From Myroides pelagicus (lineage in GTDB: Bacteria; Bacteroidota; Bacteroidia; Flavobacteriales; Flavobacteriaceae), in contig NZ_WMJY01000001.1 in assembly GCF_009711055.1 (NCBI RefSeq), positions 178,092-242,091 on the forward strand: a DNA stretch of 64,000 bases, read 5' to 3'. A model generated the notes under the pieces. That model was not told the origin of the DNA and did no database searches. It saw only the letters and a program-made list of their open reading frames with translations. Shown piece after piece: positions 1 to 7,563 of this stretch. Each line of letters begins with the position of its first letter. Positions within the stretch are counted from its first letter, which is position 1. A program made the position numbers and the translations under genes.

Positions 1-1469
1 TTATCTTCAGGCTTAGCCTCAGCAATAAAATCATCTACCCCCGCCTTGGTGGCGATATACTTGGCTGTCATCGGATTATCACCCGTAACCATTACAGTCT
101 TTATACCCATTTTTCTCAATCGAGCAAAGCGCTCTTGAATACCTGGTTTAATTACATCTTGAAGTTCAATCACTCCTAAGACTTCTTCATTCTGAGAGAC
201 AACTAGAGGAGTTCCTCCATTTTCAGCTACTGCCTTTACACACTCCGCTACTTCATCGGGAAAAGAATGTCCAGCTTGAATACATAAATTCTTAATAGCA
301 TCTACCGCTCCCTTTCGAATACGTATATCATCATAATCAATACCCGAACTTCTAGTCTGTGCAGTAAAAGATATAAAGCGAGGATTGTCAACCCTATAAT
401 CTGCAGGATCAACCTCAGCCAACTCAATGATTGATTTACCTTCTGGAGTATCATCACTTAGAGAGCTCAACACTGCTGCTCTAACAAGCTGTTCTTTGGC
501 TATGCCATGAGCCGCATGAAAATTAGTTGCTTTTCGATTACCTATAGTGATAGTTCCTGTCTTATCTAATAATAATACATCAATATCTCCAGCTGTCTCG
601 ACAGCTTTACCACTCTTGGTAATCACATTAGCTCTTAATGCTCTATCCATACCAGCAATCCCAATAGCTGATAATAAACCACCAATAGTCGTAGGAATTA
701 AACACACGTATAAAGAAATCAGAGCTCCAATAGTAATAGCAACATTAGCAAAATCAGCAAATGGTTTAAGGGTAATAATAACCAGAGTAAATACAAGTGT
801 AAACCCCGCTAGAAGAATAGTCAATGCTATTTCATTGGGTGACTTTTGTCGATTAGCACCTTCTACCAAAGCAATCATTTTATCTAAGAAACTCTCCCCA
901 GGTTGTGCAGTTACACGTACCTTGATTTGATCAGAGAGTACTTTCGTTCCACCTGTCACAGAGCTTTTATCACCACCCGCTTCTCGAATCACTGGCGCAC
1001 TTTCTCCTGTTATAGCGCTTTCATCAATGGTAGCTAAACCTTCTATAATCTCACCATCAGCAGCAATAATATCACCCGCTTTACAAATGAATACCATATC
1101 TTTCTCTAAAGCTGAAGAAGATATTTGTCTTCCATTCTCTAAGATTGCCGGAGTCTCTTCTCTAGTTTTTCGCAAGCTATCCGCCTGAGCTTTCCCTCTA
1201 GCCTCTGCAATCGCTTCGGCAAAATTAGCAAACAATAATGTAACGAAAAGCAGTAAGAATATAGCGAAATTATAGCCAAAGCTACCTTGACTTTGCTCCC
1301 CTAATAGGATCCATATACATACTCCTAACATTATCGCTGTTCCTATCTCAACGGTAAACATCACAGGGTTTCGAAACAGTGTTCTTGGATTTAACTTAAC
1401 AAAAGCTTGTTTTAAAGCTTTTATAACTACTTCTCTTTGAAAAAGAGTCTTGTTCGTATGAGTTGCCAT
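1..1469 (-). CDS. kdpB: Potassium-transporting P-type ATPase subunit B, C-terminus cut off by window edge
   Basis: Catalytic subunit of the KdpFABC high-affinity K+ pump in the inner membrane. About 489 codons are visible. The start at 1469 gives MATHTNKTLF; membrane segments follow, then the TGES actuator motif (DESAITGESAP), the phosphorylation motif DKTGTIT, and near the edge MVTGDNP of the P domain. KdpB is usually about 680 residues, so roughly the last 190 residues lie outside. It starts 3 bp after the kdpA stop, so the two are co-transcribed. No frameshift is seen. The substrate K+ passes through KdpA while this subunit hydrolyses ATP. Identification is secure; the missing part cannot be judged. 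Confidence 0.97.
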   Translation of the reverse strand, partial: MATHTNKTLFQREVVIKALKQAFVKLNPRTLFRNPVMFTVEIGTAIMLGVCIWILLGEQSQGSFGYNFAIFLLLFVTLLFANFAEAIAEARGKAQADSLRKTREETPAILENGRQISSSALEKDMVFICKAGDIIAADGEIIEGLATIDESAITGESAPVIREAGGDKSSVTGGTKVLSDQIKVRVTAQPGESFLDKMIALVEGANRQKSPNEIALTILLAGFTLVFTLVIITLKPFADFANVAITIGALISLYVCLIPTTIGGLLSAIGIAGMDRALRANVITKSGKAVETAGDIDVLLLDKTGTITIGNRKATNFHAAHGIAKEQLVRAAVLSSLSDDTPEGKSIIELAEVDPADYRVDNPRFISFTAQTRSSGIDYDDIRIRKGAVDAIKNLCIQAGHSFPDEVAECVKAVAENGGTPLVVSQNEEVLGVIELQDVIKPGIQERFARLRKMGIKTVMVTGDNPMTAKYIATKAGVDDFIAEAKPED

Positions 1470-1472
1470 ATT

Positions 1473-3167
1473 TTATAAACTTATTGTTGTGAAATAATCT
1501 GCAATTGGACCAAGTGTCAATACAGGGAAGAAAGCTAATGCTGCTACGATAAGAATTACCGTTAACACAATTGTACCAAAAGTCGTTGTATCTGTTGCTA
1601 AAGTTCCAGCACTTTCAGGTACATAGCGCTTATGAGCTAAGAAACCAGCTAAAGCGACCGGTCCTATAATAGGCAAATAACGCCCAAGTAGTAAGACTAC
1701 ACTTGTAGAGAAGTTCCACCAAGGCGTATTGTCTCCTAATCCTTCAAACCCACTACCATTATTGGCTGCCGATGAAGTGTACTCATATAGTATCTCACTA
1801 AACCCATGAAAAGATGGATTGTTTAACGTATCTCTTGTCAAATCAGGGAAAGCAGCTCCTAAAGCAGTACCTCCAAGAATTAATAATGGATGAATAAGCG
1901 CTACAATCATAGCTATTTTCATCTCCTTTGCCTCTATCTTTTTACCTAATAACTCAGGTGTTCTACCAACCATTAATCCACTGATAAATACAGCTAGTAC
2001 AATAAACACAAAGAAATTAAGTACTCCTACACCTGCTCCACCATAGAAGGAATTAATCATCATGGCTAAGAGTTCATTCATACCTGACAGCGGTATAGAA
2101 CTATCGTGCATAGAATTTACTGATCCTGTAGAGATAACTGTAGTAACTATACTCCAGAAGCCAGAAGCTGCAGCACCAAGACGCACTTCTTTTCCTTCCA
2201 TAGCCCCTAGGGAATTGTCCACCCCCATAGCAGCTATATTTGGATTTCCATTAGTTTCCATCATTACATTAGGTACTGCTAAGCATAGGAAGCCAACTGT
2301 CATGGTTAAGAAAATCATCCAAGAAAACTTTCTTCTGTTAATATAAAATCCTAAAGCAAAGACCATAGCTAGTGGGATAATCAACTGAGCGATCATCTCA
2401 GTCATATTAGTAAGGTACGTAGGATTCTCTAATGGATGAGCTGAATTAGTACCAAAAAAACCACCTCCATTAGTCCCCAAGTGCTTAATAGCAATAAAAG
2501 CTGCTGCTGGACCACGAGATACCTCTACTTGTTCTGCTTCCATAGAAGTAATGGTATCTTTACCTTCAAAGGTCATTGGCGTCCCTTGGAAGATAAGTAT
2601 AGTAGCTACAATAGCACTTAACGGTAATAAAATACGTGTAATCGACTTGACAAAGTACACATAGAAGTTACCCAAGAGCGTGGTAGTCTTATTTTTAAAT
2701 GCCTCAAAGACTGCCACTGCTGCGGCCATACCAGTAGCTGCACTGACAAACTGAAGAAACATTAACCATATTTGAGTTAAATACGTTAAGCCTGTTTCTC
2801 CTGAATAATGTTGTAAGTTACAGTTGACCAAGAAAGAGATAGCAGTATTAAGTGCTAAATCGGGTGACATATTAGGGTTCTTATCTGGATTAAATGGTAG
2901 CGAGCCCTGTGTCATTAGAAGAATAAAGCCTATAACCAGCCATACGGCATTAATAGTCAGTAGTGCTGCTAAGTGTTGCTTCCAATTCATTCCTTGTTCA
3001 GGCTGAATCTTACTGCTCTTGTAAAACAGCTTTTCTAATGGGGTGAAGACACCGTCTAATAAAGTCGGTTTACCTGCGTAAACCTTTGCTATATATTTTC
3101 CCAAAGGAATTGAAATACCTATTGCCAGTAAAAAGGTGACAACGATTCCGAAGATTTCTGTATTCAT
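1473..3167 (-). CDS. kdpA: Potassium-transporting ATPase subunit A
   Basis: K+-binding, channel-like subunit of the Kdp pump. At 564 residues it has the normal family length and about ten membrane segments. The selectivity-filter loops are recognisable: NCNLQHYSGETGL, TNGGGFFGTNSAHP and SSAANNGSGFEGL, with NPxxYLTNM after the second. The N-terminal membrane segment (GIVVTFLLAIGISIPLGKYIA) and the AxYxGK region match KdpA. The gene sits between small membrane-protein ORFs upstream (nearest stop 5 bp before its ATG) and kdpB 3 bp downstream, a tight operon. No unusual residue was noticed. Confidence 0.97.
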   Translation of the reverse strand: MNTEIFGIVVTFLLAIGISIPLGKYIAKVYAGKPTLLDGVFTPLEKLFYKSSKIQPEQGMNWKQHLAALLTINAVWLVIGFILLMTQGSLPFNPDKNPNMSPDLALNTAISFLVNCNLQHYSGETGLTYLTQIWLMFLQFVSAATGMAAAVAVFEAFKNKTTTLLGNFYVYFVKSITRILLPLSAIVATILIFQGTPMTFEGKDTITSMEAEQVEVSRGPAAAFIAIKHLGTNGGGFFGTNSAHPLENPTYLTNMTEMIAQLIIPLAMVFALGFYINRRKFSWMIFLTMTVGFLCLAVPNVMMETNGNPNIAAMGVDNSLGAMEGKEVRLGAAASGFWSIVTTVISTGSVNSMHDSSIPLSGMNELLAMMINSFYGGAGVGVLNFFVFIVLAVFISGLMVGRTPELLGKKIEAKEMKIAMIVALIHPLLILGGTALGAAFPDLTRDTLNNPSFHGFSEILYEYTSSAANNGSGFEGLGDNTPWWNFSTSVVLLLGRYLPIIGPVALAGFLAHKRYVPESAGTLATDTTTFGTIVLTVILIVAALAFFPVLTLGPIADYFTTISL

Positions 3168-3172
3168 TTTAT

Positions 3173-3298
3173 TTATTTAATTAATAGTAGCATCTGATTG
3201 ATGAGGTAAACAATACTATAAATCATGATAAAGATTATAGTTATCATACCTACTTGTTTACAGATTTGTTTAAAAGTTTTCTGGTTTAAGTAAGACAT
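3173..3298 (-). CDS. Possible small membrane protein overlapping kdpF and abutting kdpA
   Basis: A 41-codon frame (MSYLNQKTFKQICKQVGM then a hydrophobic run rich in Ile/Tyr/Met, ending LLLIK) that begins inside the 3' end of kdpF (29-bp overlap) and stops 5 bp before the kdpA ATG. One membrane helix is predicted by eye around residues 18-33. The tight packing against both neighbours suggests it may be translated and couple kdpF to kdpA, but nothing in the protein is recognised and it may be a chance frame in AT-rich DNA. Confidence 0.35.
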   Translation of the reverse strand: MSYLNQKTFKQICKQVGMITIIFIMIYSIVYLINQMLLLIK

Positions 3299-3347
3299 AA
3301 CACAGGTAGGCAAATACAGCCAGGGCGATAATTAGTAATAAAATCAT
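3270..3347 (-). CDS. kdpF: Potassium-transporting ATPase subunit F
   Basis: Twenty-five residues, a single hydrophobic helix followed by LLKPENF at the C-terminus. KdpF proteins are about 25-30 residues, consist of one membrane helix and typically end in a short polar tail such as NAEAF or KPEKF, so size, hydropathy, tail and position just upstream of kdpA all agree. In the family it stabilises the KdpABC complex at the KdpA surface. It is too short for most ORF callers. It lies in one orientation with kdpA and kdpB and 14 bp downstream of another tiny hydrophobic ORF. Confidence 0.85.
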   Translation of the reverse strand: MILLLIIALAVFAYLCYVLLKPENF

Positions 3348-3361
3348 AATAAGTCTATTTT

Positions 3362-3445
3362 TTATAAGTTGTCAAAGAAGCTGATGGCTTTGTAGAACAA
3401 GCCAAAGCATACAACACCTAAAAGGATACATGCTAGAATGGTCAT
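3362..3445 (-). CDS. 27-residue hydrophobic microprotein leading the kdp operon
   Basis: A 27-codon frame starting MTILACILLGVV, continuing with an aromatic segment and ending SFFDNL. It is nearly all hydrophobic, like a single membrane helix with a short acidic tail. It is the first frame of the kdp run and stops 14 bp before kdpF. It could be a second KdpF-like subunit or a leader peptide. I do not recognise it with certainty. The good start codon, hydropathy pattern and fixed orientation favour a real gene, but only conservation in other genomes would show it. Confidence 0.5.
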   Translation of the reverse strand: MTILACILLGVVCFGLFYKAISFFDNL

Positions 3446-3672
3446 AGGTTGTCTTGTTTGAATTAGTTTATATTGTTTTTATTTGCCCAAAAGGCGAAGT
3501 GATACTTTGGATAGTCTGGATAACTATGCCTGCTTTGTAAGTGATTTTGTGTTTTCATTTTGTATTATTTTGACTTCCTATATACCAAGGCCATACCATT
3601 TTGACCCCTACCTACTCAATCTCCCTATAATCAAATAGATAGACTACAACTACCAATATGCCAAAAAACAAA

Positions 3673-3726
3673 ACCCTATCATTTTGATAGGGTGACATGA
3701 GTAGTACCCTATCAAAATGATAGGGT
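3673..3726. promoter_or_regulatory. Two mirror-image 21-bp palindromes upstream of kdp (candidate activator sites)
   Basis: Site 1 (3673-3693) is ACCCTATCA-TTT-TGATAGGGT; site 2 (3706-3726) is ACCCTATCA-AAA-TGATAGGGT. Each has perfect 9-bp arms, and site 2 is the exact reverse complement of site 1. Their centres are 33 bp apart, about three helical turns, and they lie about 230-280 bp upstream of the first kdp microprotein ORF. Paired dyads with this spacing are typical of NtrC-type activators, and such a regulator is encoded at 5971-7320. An RNA hairpin/terminator role is the alternative, but there is no adjacent long T tract on the - strand side of both copies. Confidence 0.6.
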
Positions 3727-3737
3727 AATTAAAAAAA

Positions 3738-3773
3738 GACCTAACAAAGACTAGTTGTAGTCTTTGTTAGGTC
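3738..3773 (-). terminator. Rho-independent terminator after the SatD cluster
   Basis: Perfect 16-bp stem (GACCTAACAAAGACTA with its complement) and a 4-nt loop. On the - strand it is followed directly by seven T residues (3731-3737). It lies 46 bp past the stop of the SatD gene at 3819. Confidence 0.85.
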
Positions 3774-3818
3774 TTTGGATTCATTTAAGTATAAGTTTGG
3801 CTATATGTACAAATACCG

Positions 3819-4409
3819 CTATACTTTCTCTTTATATACAACCAGTACTTCTGTGATTTGTTCATATGCTCCTCGCTTTAAAGCTTTATTGACGGTAGTA
3901 TTATCCTTATTGAGTAATTCTGCGATCTGTTTCTGCATTTTATCTTTGTTGAGCAATCTGTAAAAAATAGTCTCTGCTGTGGCAGGTTTCCATTGACTAG
4001 CAATAAAATTAACTAAGTTCAACATAGGGTTAAAGTAAAGGTCAAAGTCTTTAGAAGGGGTTTTGATACACAAGGTTTTATTTCTCATTGTTTCAAAAGC
4101 CTCTCTTGAATGAGTAAAAGCTTGTCCATTAGATTCTGTAACTAAATCAGAAGTGAAACCAGGTTTACCTAAGCCAATACTCATTCGAACATCTAATCTC
4201 TCTATATGCTTAATCAGTGACTTAATTAAAATGACGAGTTCTAATGCTTCTTTTGAAGTGATTTCAACTAAAAAGTAATTCTCCTTGTAGATTGCCCATT
4301 TACTAGCATCTGCTAATCTCGATTCAAATAGCATCTGTAGTTTCAATTGCCAGTGTTGAGGTTCTACATTTGTTGAGTTAATTATTTCTCCAGTAATTAC
4401 AGCAATCAT
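3819..4409 (-). CDS. SatD family protein (distal copy)
   Basis: 196 residues starting MIAVITGEIINST, the characteristic SatD-family opening, with TPSKDFDLYFNP in the middle and a helix-turn-helix-like C-terminus around residues 155-185 (QKQIAELLNKDNTTVNKALK). SatD proteins are widespread but their function is not established; the HTH suggests nucleic-acid binding. It is clearly paralogous to the SatD gene at 5243-5848 (shared TPSKDFD, QWKP, ALKR motifs). The gene lies 135 bp after the DUF3307 gene in the same direction and is followed by a strong terminator, so it may end the same operon or be a separate unit. The ATG at 4409 gives the family start. Confidence 0.85.
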   Translation of the reverse strand: MIAVITGEIINSTNVEPQHWQLKLQMLFESRLADASKWAIYKENYFLVEITSKEALELVILIKSLIKHIERLDVRMSIGLGKPGFTSDLVTESNGQAFTHSREAFETMRNKTLCIKTPSKDFDLYFNPMLNLVNFIASQWKPATAETIFYRLLNKDKMQKQIAELLNKDNTTVNKALKRGAYEQITEVLVVYKEKV

Positions 4410-4544
4410 ATACAGTGATTTTTATGCGATCTAAGATATGAAAAAGGGATTAATTAAAAAGTGATACGCTTCGGTTGATCCTGAATAATATACATTAGAA
4501 GCATCGCTTGTTATAGAGTAATCTGATACTGTTTGCCAGATATT

Positions 4545-5255
4545 TTAAAGTGAAACAACCCAATTAAACAATAGAGCTATCACAATACCTAACCCGAAAC
4601 TGATGAGTGTTCCAATTAAAATATACTCAGTTAGCTTGACTTCTTTATTTGCTTTCAGGTCACCAAATCTAAAGATTGACTTAGCTGCTAATAAAAAACC
4701 TATACCTTCCCATCGTTGCATCACCACGAATAGAAATATAAACAAACGCTCTAAAATACCAATATACTTCCCTGCATTATCCAAGCCGTTATTGGGTACA
4801 GTAAAATTAAGTTGTTCAATAATTTTCTTGATGACAATAGGAGAGACGTAAACTAACATAATTAATGCACTATAGATAGCAATTGCATTCTTACCTGTCA
4901 CAATACCCCAATCAATCGTATAAGGAAAGTAATAATACACAAAAACTGCAATTGACAAACCGTGTAAGACTTGATCAATTAACAACACTTTAATAGCATT
5001 TACCTTCTTTGCTAAATATATTTTAGTGAAAATATCAATCGCTAAATGAGCTAGTCCTAATATCCAAACTCCTACTAGGTATTTGCTCTCAAATCCAGTC
5101 ACCAACAATAAGAGGAATAAATGAATAGCAGTATGTGTGAATAGAGATACAGACTTAATCCCATGGTCATTAATGTCCTTTACCATTTTATTGGTTTGAA
5201 AGACGAAATCACCAAGCAAGTGAGCTAATACAATTTTTATAATTAAGAGAAGCAT
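4545..5255 (-). CDS. DUF3307 integral membrane protein
   Basis: 236 residues with about six to seven membrane segments. The start MLLLIIKIVLAHLLGDFVFQ matches the DUF3307 signature (AHLLGDFxxQ followed by K-x6-H). Further segments include FTHTAIHLFLLLL, AHLAIDIFTKIY, and a final LISFGLGIVIALLFNW. The conserved His/Asp residues inside membrane helices suggest a metal or catalytic site, but no activity is known to me. Its ATG overlaps the preceding SatD stop by 13 bp, indicating translational coupling. DUF3307 and SatD genes often occur together, so they probably act as regulator or partner and membrane effector. Confidence 0.85.
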   Translation of the reverse strand: MLLLIIKIVLAHLLGDFVFQTNKMVKDINDHGIKSVSLFTHTAIHLFLLLLVTGFESKYLVGVWILGLAHLAIDIFTKIYLAKKVNAIKVLLIDQVLHGLSIAVFVYYYFPYTIDWGIVTGKNAIAIYSALIMLVYVSPIVIKKIIEQLNFTVPNNGLDNAGKYIGILERLFIFLFVVMQRWEGIGFLLAAKSIFRFGDLKANKEVKLTEYILIGTLISFGLGIVIALLFNWVVSL

Positions 5256-5848
5256 AGTTTTACTTTATTAGAATATAGGTTTAGAATACTTGTTAATTCA
5301 TCAAATGCGGCTCTCTTTAACGCTCTACTAAGTGTAGTGCTATTTATCCCCATTTTCTCAGCGATCTCTTTCTGCAATTCACTTTTATAATATAATCCAT
5401 AGAAAAAGGCTCTAGCTGTCTCTGGCTTCCATTGATCAGCAATAAAACTGACCACCCCTAAGATTGGATTAAAATATTCATCAAAGTCTTTAGAGGGGGT
5501 TTTGAGTAATAGTGTTTTATCCTTTAACCCTTCAAATGCTTCACCTGAATTAATATAAGCCTGACCATAAGACTCTGTAATTTTCTCTACCTCGTACTCA
5601 CTTTCACCTATACCAAGACTCATTCGAACATCTAACTTAGGAACTTGTTTGATCAAGGCTTTAATTAATAGCATCAACTCAAAAGCAGAAGCTATATCTG
5701 TCTGTATTTGAAAACTGTCTCCTCTATAGATCTCCCACTTTGTCTGATCCGTAATCGCTTTACTCAAAAAATTTCTAAGTGGCATATGCCACTCATTTGG
5801 ATCTACACTACGTGAGTTTACAATATCTCCTGTAATAACTGCTATCAT
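5243..5848 (-). CDS. SatD family protein (proximal copy)
   Basis: 201 residues starting MIAVITGDIVNSRSV, homologous to the SatD protein encoded at 3819-4409. The middle carries KTPSKDFDEYFNP and the C-terminal third carries an HTH-like segment (LQKEIAEKMGINSTTLSRAL). It overlaps the start of the DUF3307 gene by 13 bp. Directly upstream (5883-5956) are three 18-bp dyads at 28-bp period, so autoregulation by its HTH is a reasonable inference. The molecular role of SatD is not established; the two copies flanking DUF3307 suggest a duplication followed by divergence. Confidence 0.85.
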   Translation of the reverse strand: MIAVITGDIVNSRSVDPNEWHMPLRNFLSKAITDQTKWEIYRGDSFQIQTDIASAFELMLLIKALIKQVPKLDVRMSLGIGESEYEVEKITESYGQAYINSGEAFEGLKDKTLLLKTPSKDFDEYFNPILGVVSFIADQWKPETARAFFYGLYYKSELQKEIAEKMGINSTTLSRALKRAAFDELTSILNLYSNKVKLCFS

Positions 5849-5882
5849 CTTGATTATTTTCTTTGACTAAGATATGAAAAAA

Positions 5883-5956
5883 TTGTATCATTTAGTACAT
5901 TTCTTGAAAATTGTACTATTTAATACAATTCTTAAAAATTGCACTATTTAATGCAA
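5883..5956. promoter_or_regulatory. Three phased 18-bp dyads upstream of the SatD/DUF3307 cluster
   Basis: Dyads at 5883-5900 (TTGTA-N8-TACAT), 5911-5928 (TTGTA-N8-TACAA) and 5939-5956 (TTGCA-N8-TGCAA). The repeat period is exactly 28 bp. In the third copy both arms change together (TA pair to CG pair), preserving symmetry. The array ends 35 bp before the SatD ATG. A -7-like TAGATTTG (- strand, 5962-5969) sits just upstream, so a bound protein would cover the transcription start region. This pattern is expected of a repressor operator array. Confidence 0.65.
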
Positions 5957-5970
5957 CTTAACAAATCTAA

Positions 5971-7320
5971 TTAACCTAATTGATATTCTGTTATTTTACG
6001 GTATAGCGTTGTCAATGCAATACCTAGATATTCTGCTGTTTTTGTTTTATTCCCATTAGTAAACTCCAATACCTTTTGAATATGTTGCTTTTCAACTGTT
6101 GCCAAGTCCAAAGCCAAACCTTCTTGATTTGTTGGCGCGTATTGCTGTTGAACTTCATAAGGTAGATCACTTACCTCTATAGCCATAGAAGAACATAAAA
6201 TCAACGCGCGTTCTATCGCATTGCGCAACTCTCTAATATTCCCTGGCCACTGATAGAGTTTTAAAGCCTCTAAGGCTGTTTTTGATATGGTCTTGACCAA
6301 ACTACTCTGTTGTTTGGCAAACTGTCCTCTAAATCGCTCTGCTAATAGTTCAATGTCTTCCACACGCTCTCTCAGTGCTGGCAATATAATCTCAAAGACT
6401 GAAATGCGATAATATAGATCTTCTCTAAAGTGTCCTTGTTTAATCTCTTGGTTAAAGTCTCTATTGGTCGCTGCTATAATGCGTATATCTACTTTTGTCG
6501 GTTTAGTCTCCCCTATTTTAAGAAACTCTCCTGTCTCTAGCACACGTAACAACTTTGCTTGTAGCTCAATTGGCATCTCTCCTATCTCATCTAAGAAAAG
6601 CGTCCCCTGGTGGGCTTCTTCAAATAGTCCTTTCTTATCCTTAGTGGCATTGGTAAAAGACCCTGCCTTATGTCCAAACAATTCACTTTCCAACAAATCT
6701 TTACTAAAGGCAGAACAATTAATTGCCACAAAACTATGGGGTGCTCGTTTACTTGATTGATGTATTGCCTGAGCAAACACCTCCTTTCCAGTCCCTGTCT
6801 CACCTGTCAATAAGACTGTTGCACTAGTTGGAGCCACTCGCTTAGCTAGATCAACAGCGATTAAGAATGTTTTGCTCTGTCCTACTACATGATCAAAACC
6901 TATAACAGTTGCATCCTCTTGCTTACAATCTTGCTCAAGTGTGCGATTAATCCCCACACGCTCTATAGCGCGGTATAACAATGGTAATATCTTATTGTTA
7001 TCGTCGCCTTTGGTAATATAATCAAATGCTCCATTCTTTATGGCTTGTACACCATCTGGAATATTTCCATAAGCTGTCAGTAAAATCACTTCCACTGTAG
7101 GATATGCCTGCTTGATTTGCTCGACGAATGCTACTCCATTACCATCGGGCAACTTCACATCACAGAGTACTACATCAATAGGTAATTGACTCAACTTCTT
7201 TGTAGCTGTCTTTAAATCTTCTGCTTGATGAACCTCAAAGCCTTCTAATTCTATAATTCTGGATAAAAGCTTTCGAAGTTTATCTTCGTCATCAACTACT
7301 AATATTTTTTGTAATACCAT
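5971..7320 (-). CDS. Sigma-54-dependent response regulator (NtrC family)
   Basis: 449 residues: receiver domain (residues 1-120, DDED acid pocket, phospho-acceptor D54 in VVLCDVKLPDG, K104), AAA+ domain with Walker A GETGTGKE (173-180), Walker B LFLDE (241-245), R-finger region, and a C-terminal Fis-type HTH (about 420-449, NKTKTAEYLGIALTTLYRK). The sigma-54 contact loop, normally GAFTGA, reads GSFTNA (220-225). It activates transcription by sigma-54 RNA polymerase after phosphorylation by a kinase that is not in the window. Its location upstream of kdp makes kdp a candidate target, but this is inference. A TAnnTTTG promoter lies 54 bp upstream. Confidence 0.93.
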   Translation of the reverse strand: MVLQKILVVDDEDKLRKLLSRIIELEGFEVHQAEDLKTATKKLSQLPIDVVLCDVKLPDGNGVAFVEQIKQAYPTVEVILLTAYGNIPDGVQAIKNGAFDYITKGDDNNKILPLLYRAIERVGINRTLEQDCKQEDATVIGFDHVVGQSKTFLIAVDLAKRVAPTSATVLLTGETGTGKEVFAQAIHQSSKRAPHSFVAINCSAFSKDLLESELFGHKAGSFTNATKDKKGLFEEAHQGTLFLDEIGEMPIELQAKLLRVLETGEFLKIGETKPTKVDIRIIAATNRDFNQEIKQGHFREDLYYRISVFEIILPALRERVEDIELLAERFRGQFAKQQSSLVKTISKTALEALKLYQWPGNIRELRNAIERALILCSSMAIEVSDLPYEVQQQYAPTNQEGLALDLATVEKQHIQKVLEFTNGNKTKTAEYLGIALTTLYRKITEYQLG

Positions 7321-7373
7321 CTCTACACTTATACTATGAAGCCATAAAGGTATAAAACATTAATAAATACTTT

Positions 7374-7403
7374 CAAAATTATTCAATCGGAATATAGAGC
7401 CAA
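7374..7403 (-). promoter_or_regulatory. Bacteroidota-type promoter for the sigma-54 regulator
   Basis: On the - strand TTG (7401-7403), a 19-bp spacer, then TAATTTTG (7374-7381), which fits the TAnnTTTG -7 element of Bacteroidota. It lies 54 bp upstream of the ATG at 7320. Chance matches are not rare in AT-rich DNA. Confidence 0.5.
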
Positions 7404-7563
7404 GACGATACGAGTTATTGCCTAATTTTCACAAAAACAGGAGCCTTACTCTAAGTAAAAAACAACTATTAACATTCCTTTACCAGCTAATTACAGTAAA
7501 TCACTTTCTTCTTATTTTAAGAATCTTTACTTTTGCCTCTTAATATATACTATTCACTGTTTT

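Larger units (their letters stand above)
3446..3818. other. Intergenic region upstream of kdp
   Basis: Gene-free stretch between the SatD gene and the kdp operon. It holds a terminator for the SatD side (3738-3773) and a pair of mirror-image palindromes (3673-3726), both annotated separately. I scanned 3446-3672 on the - strand for a TAnnTTTG promoter and for a sigma-54 GG-N10-GC promoter and found neither in perfect form. The kdp promoter must nevertheless lie in this interval. Confidence 0.7.

Noticed and set aside
3446..3672. Sigma-54 promoter (GG-N10-GC) for kdp
   Set aside because: Scanned on the - strand; no occurrence of GG followed 10 bases later by GC in the interval.
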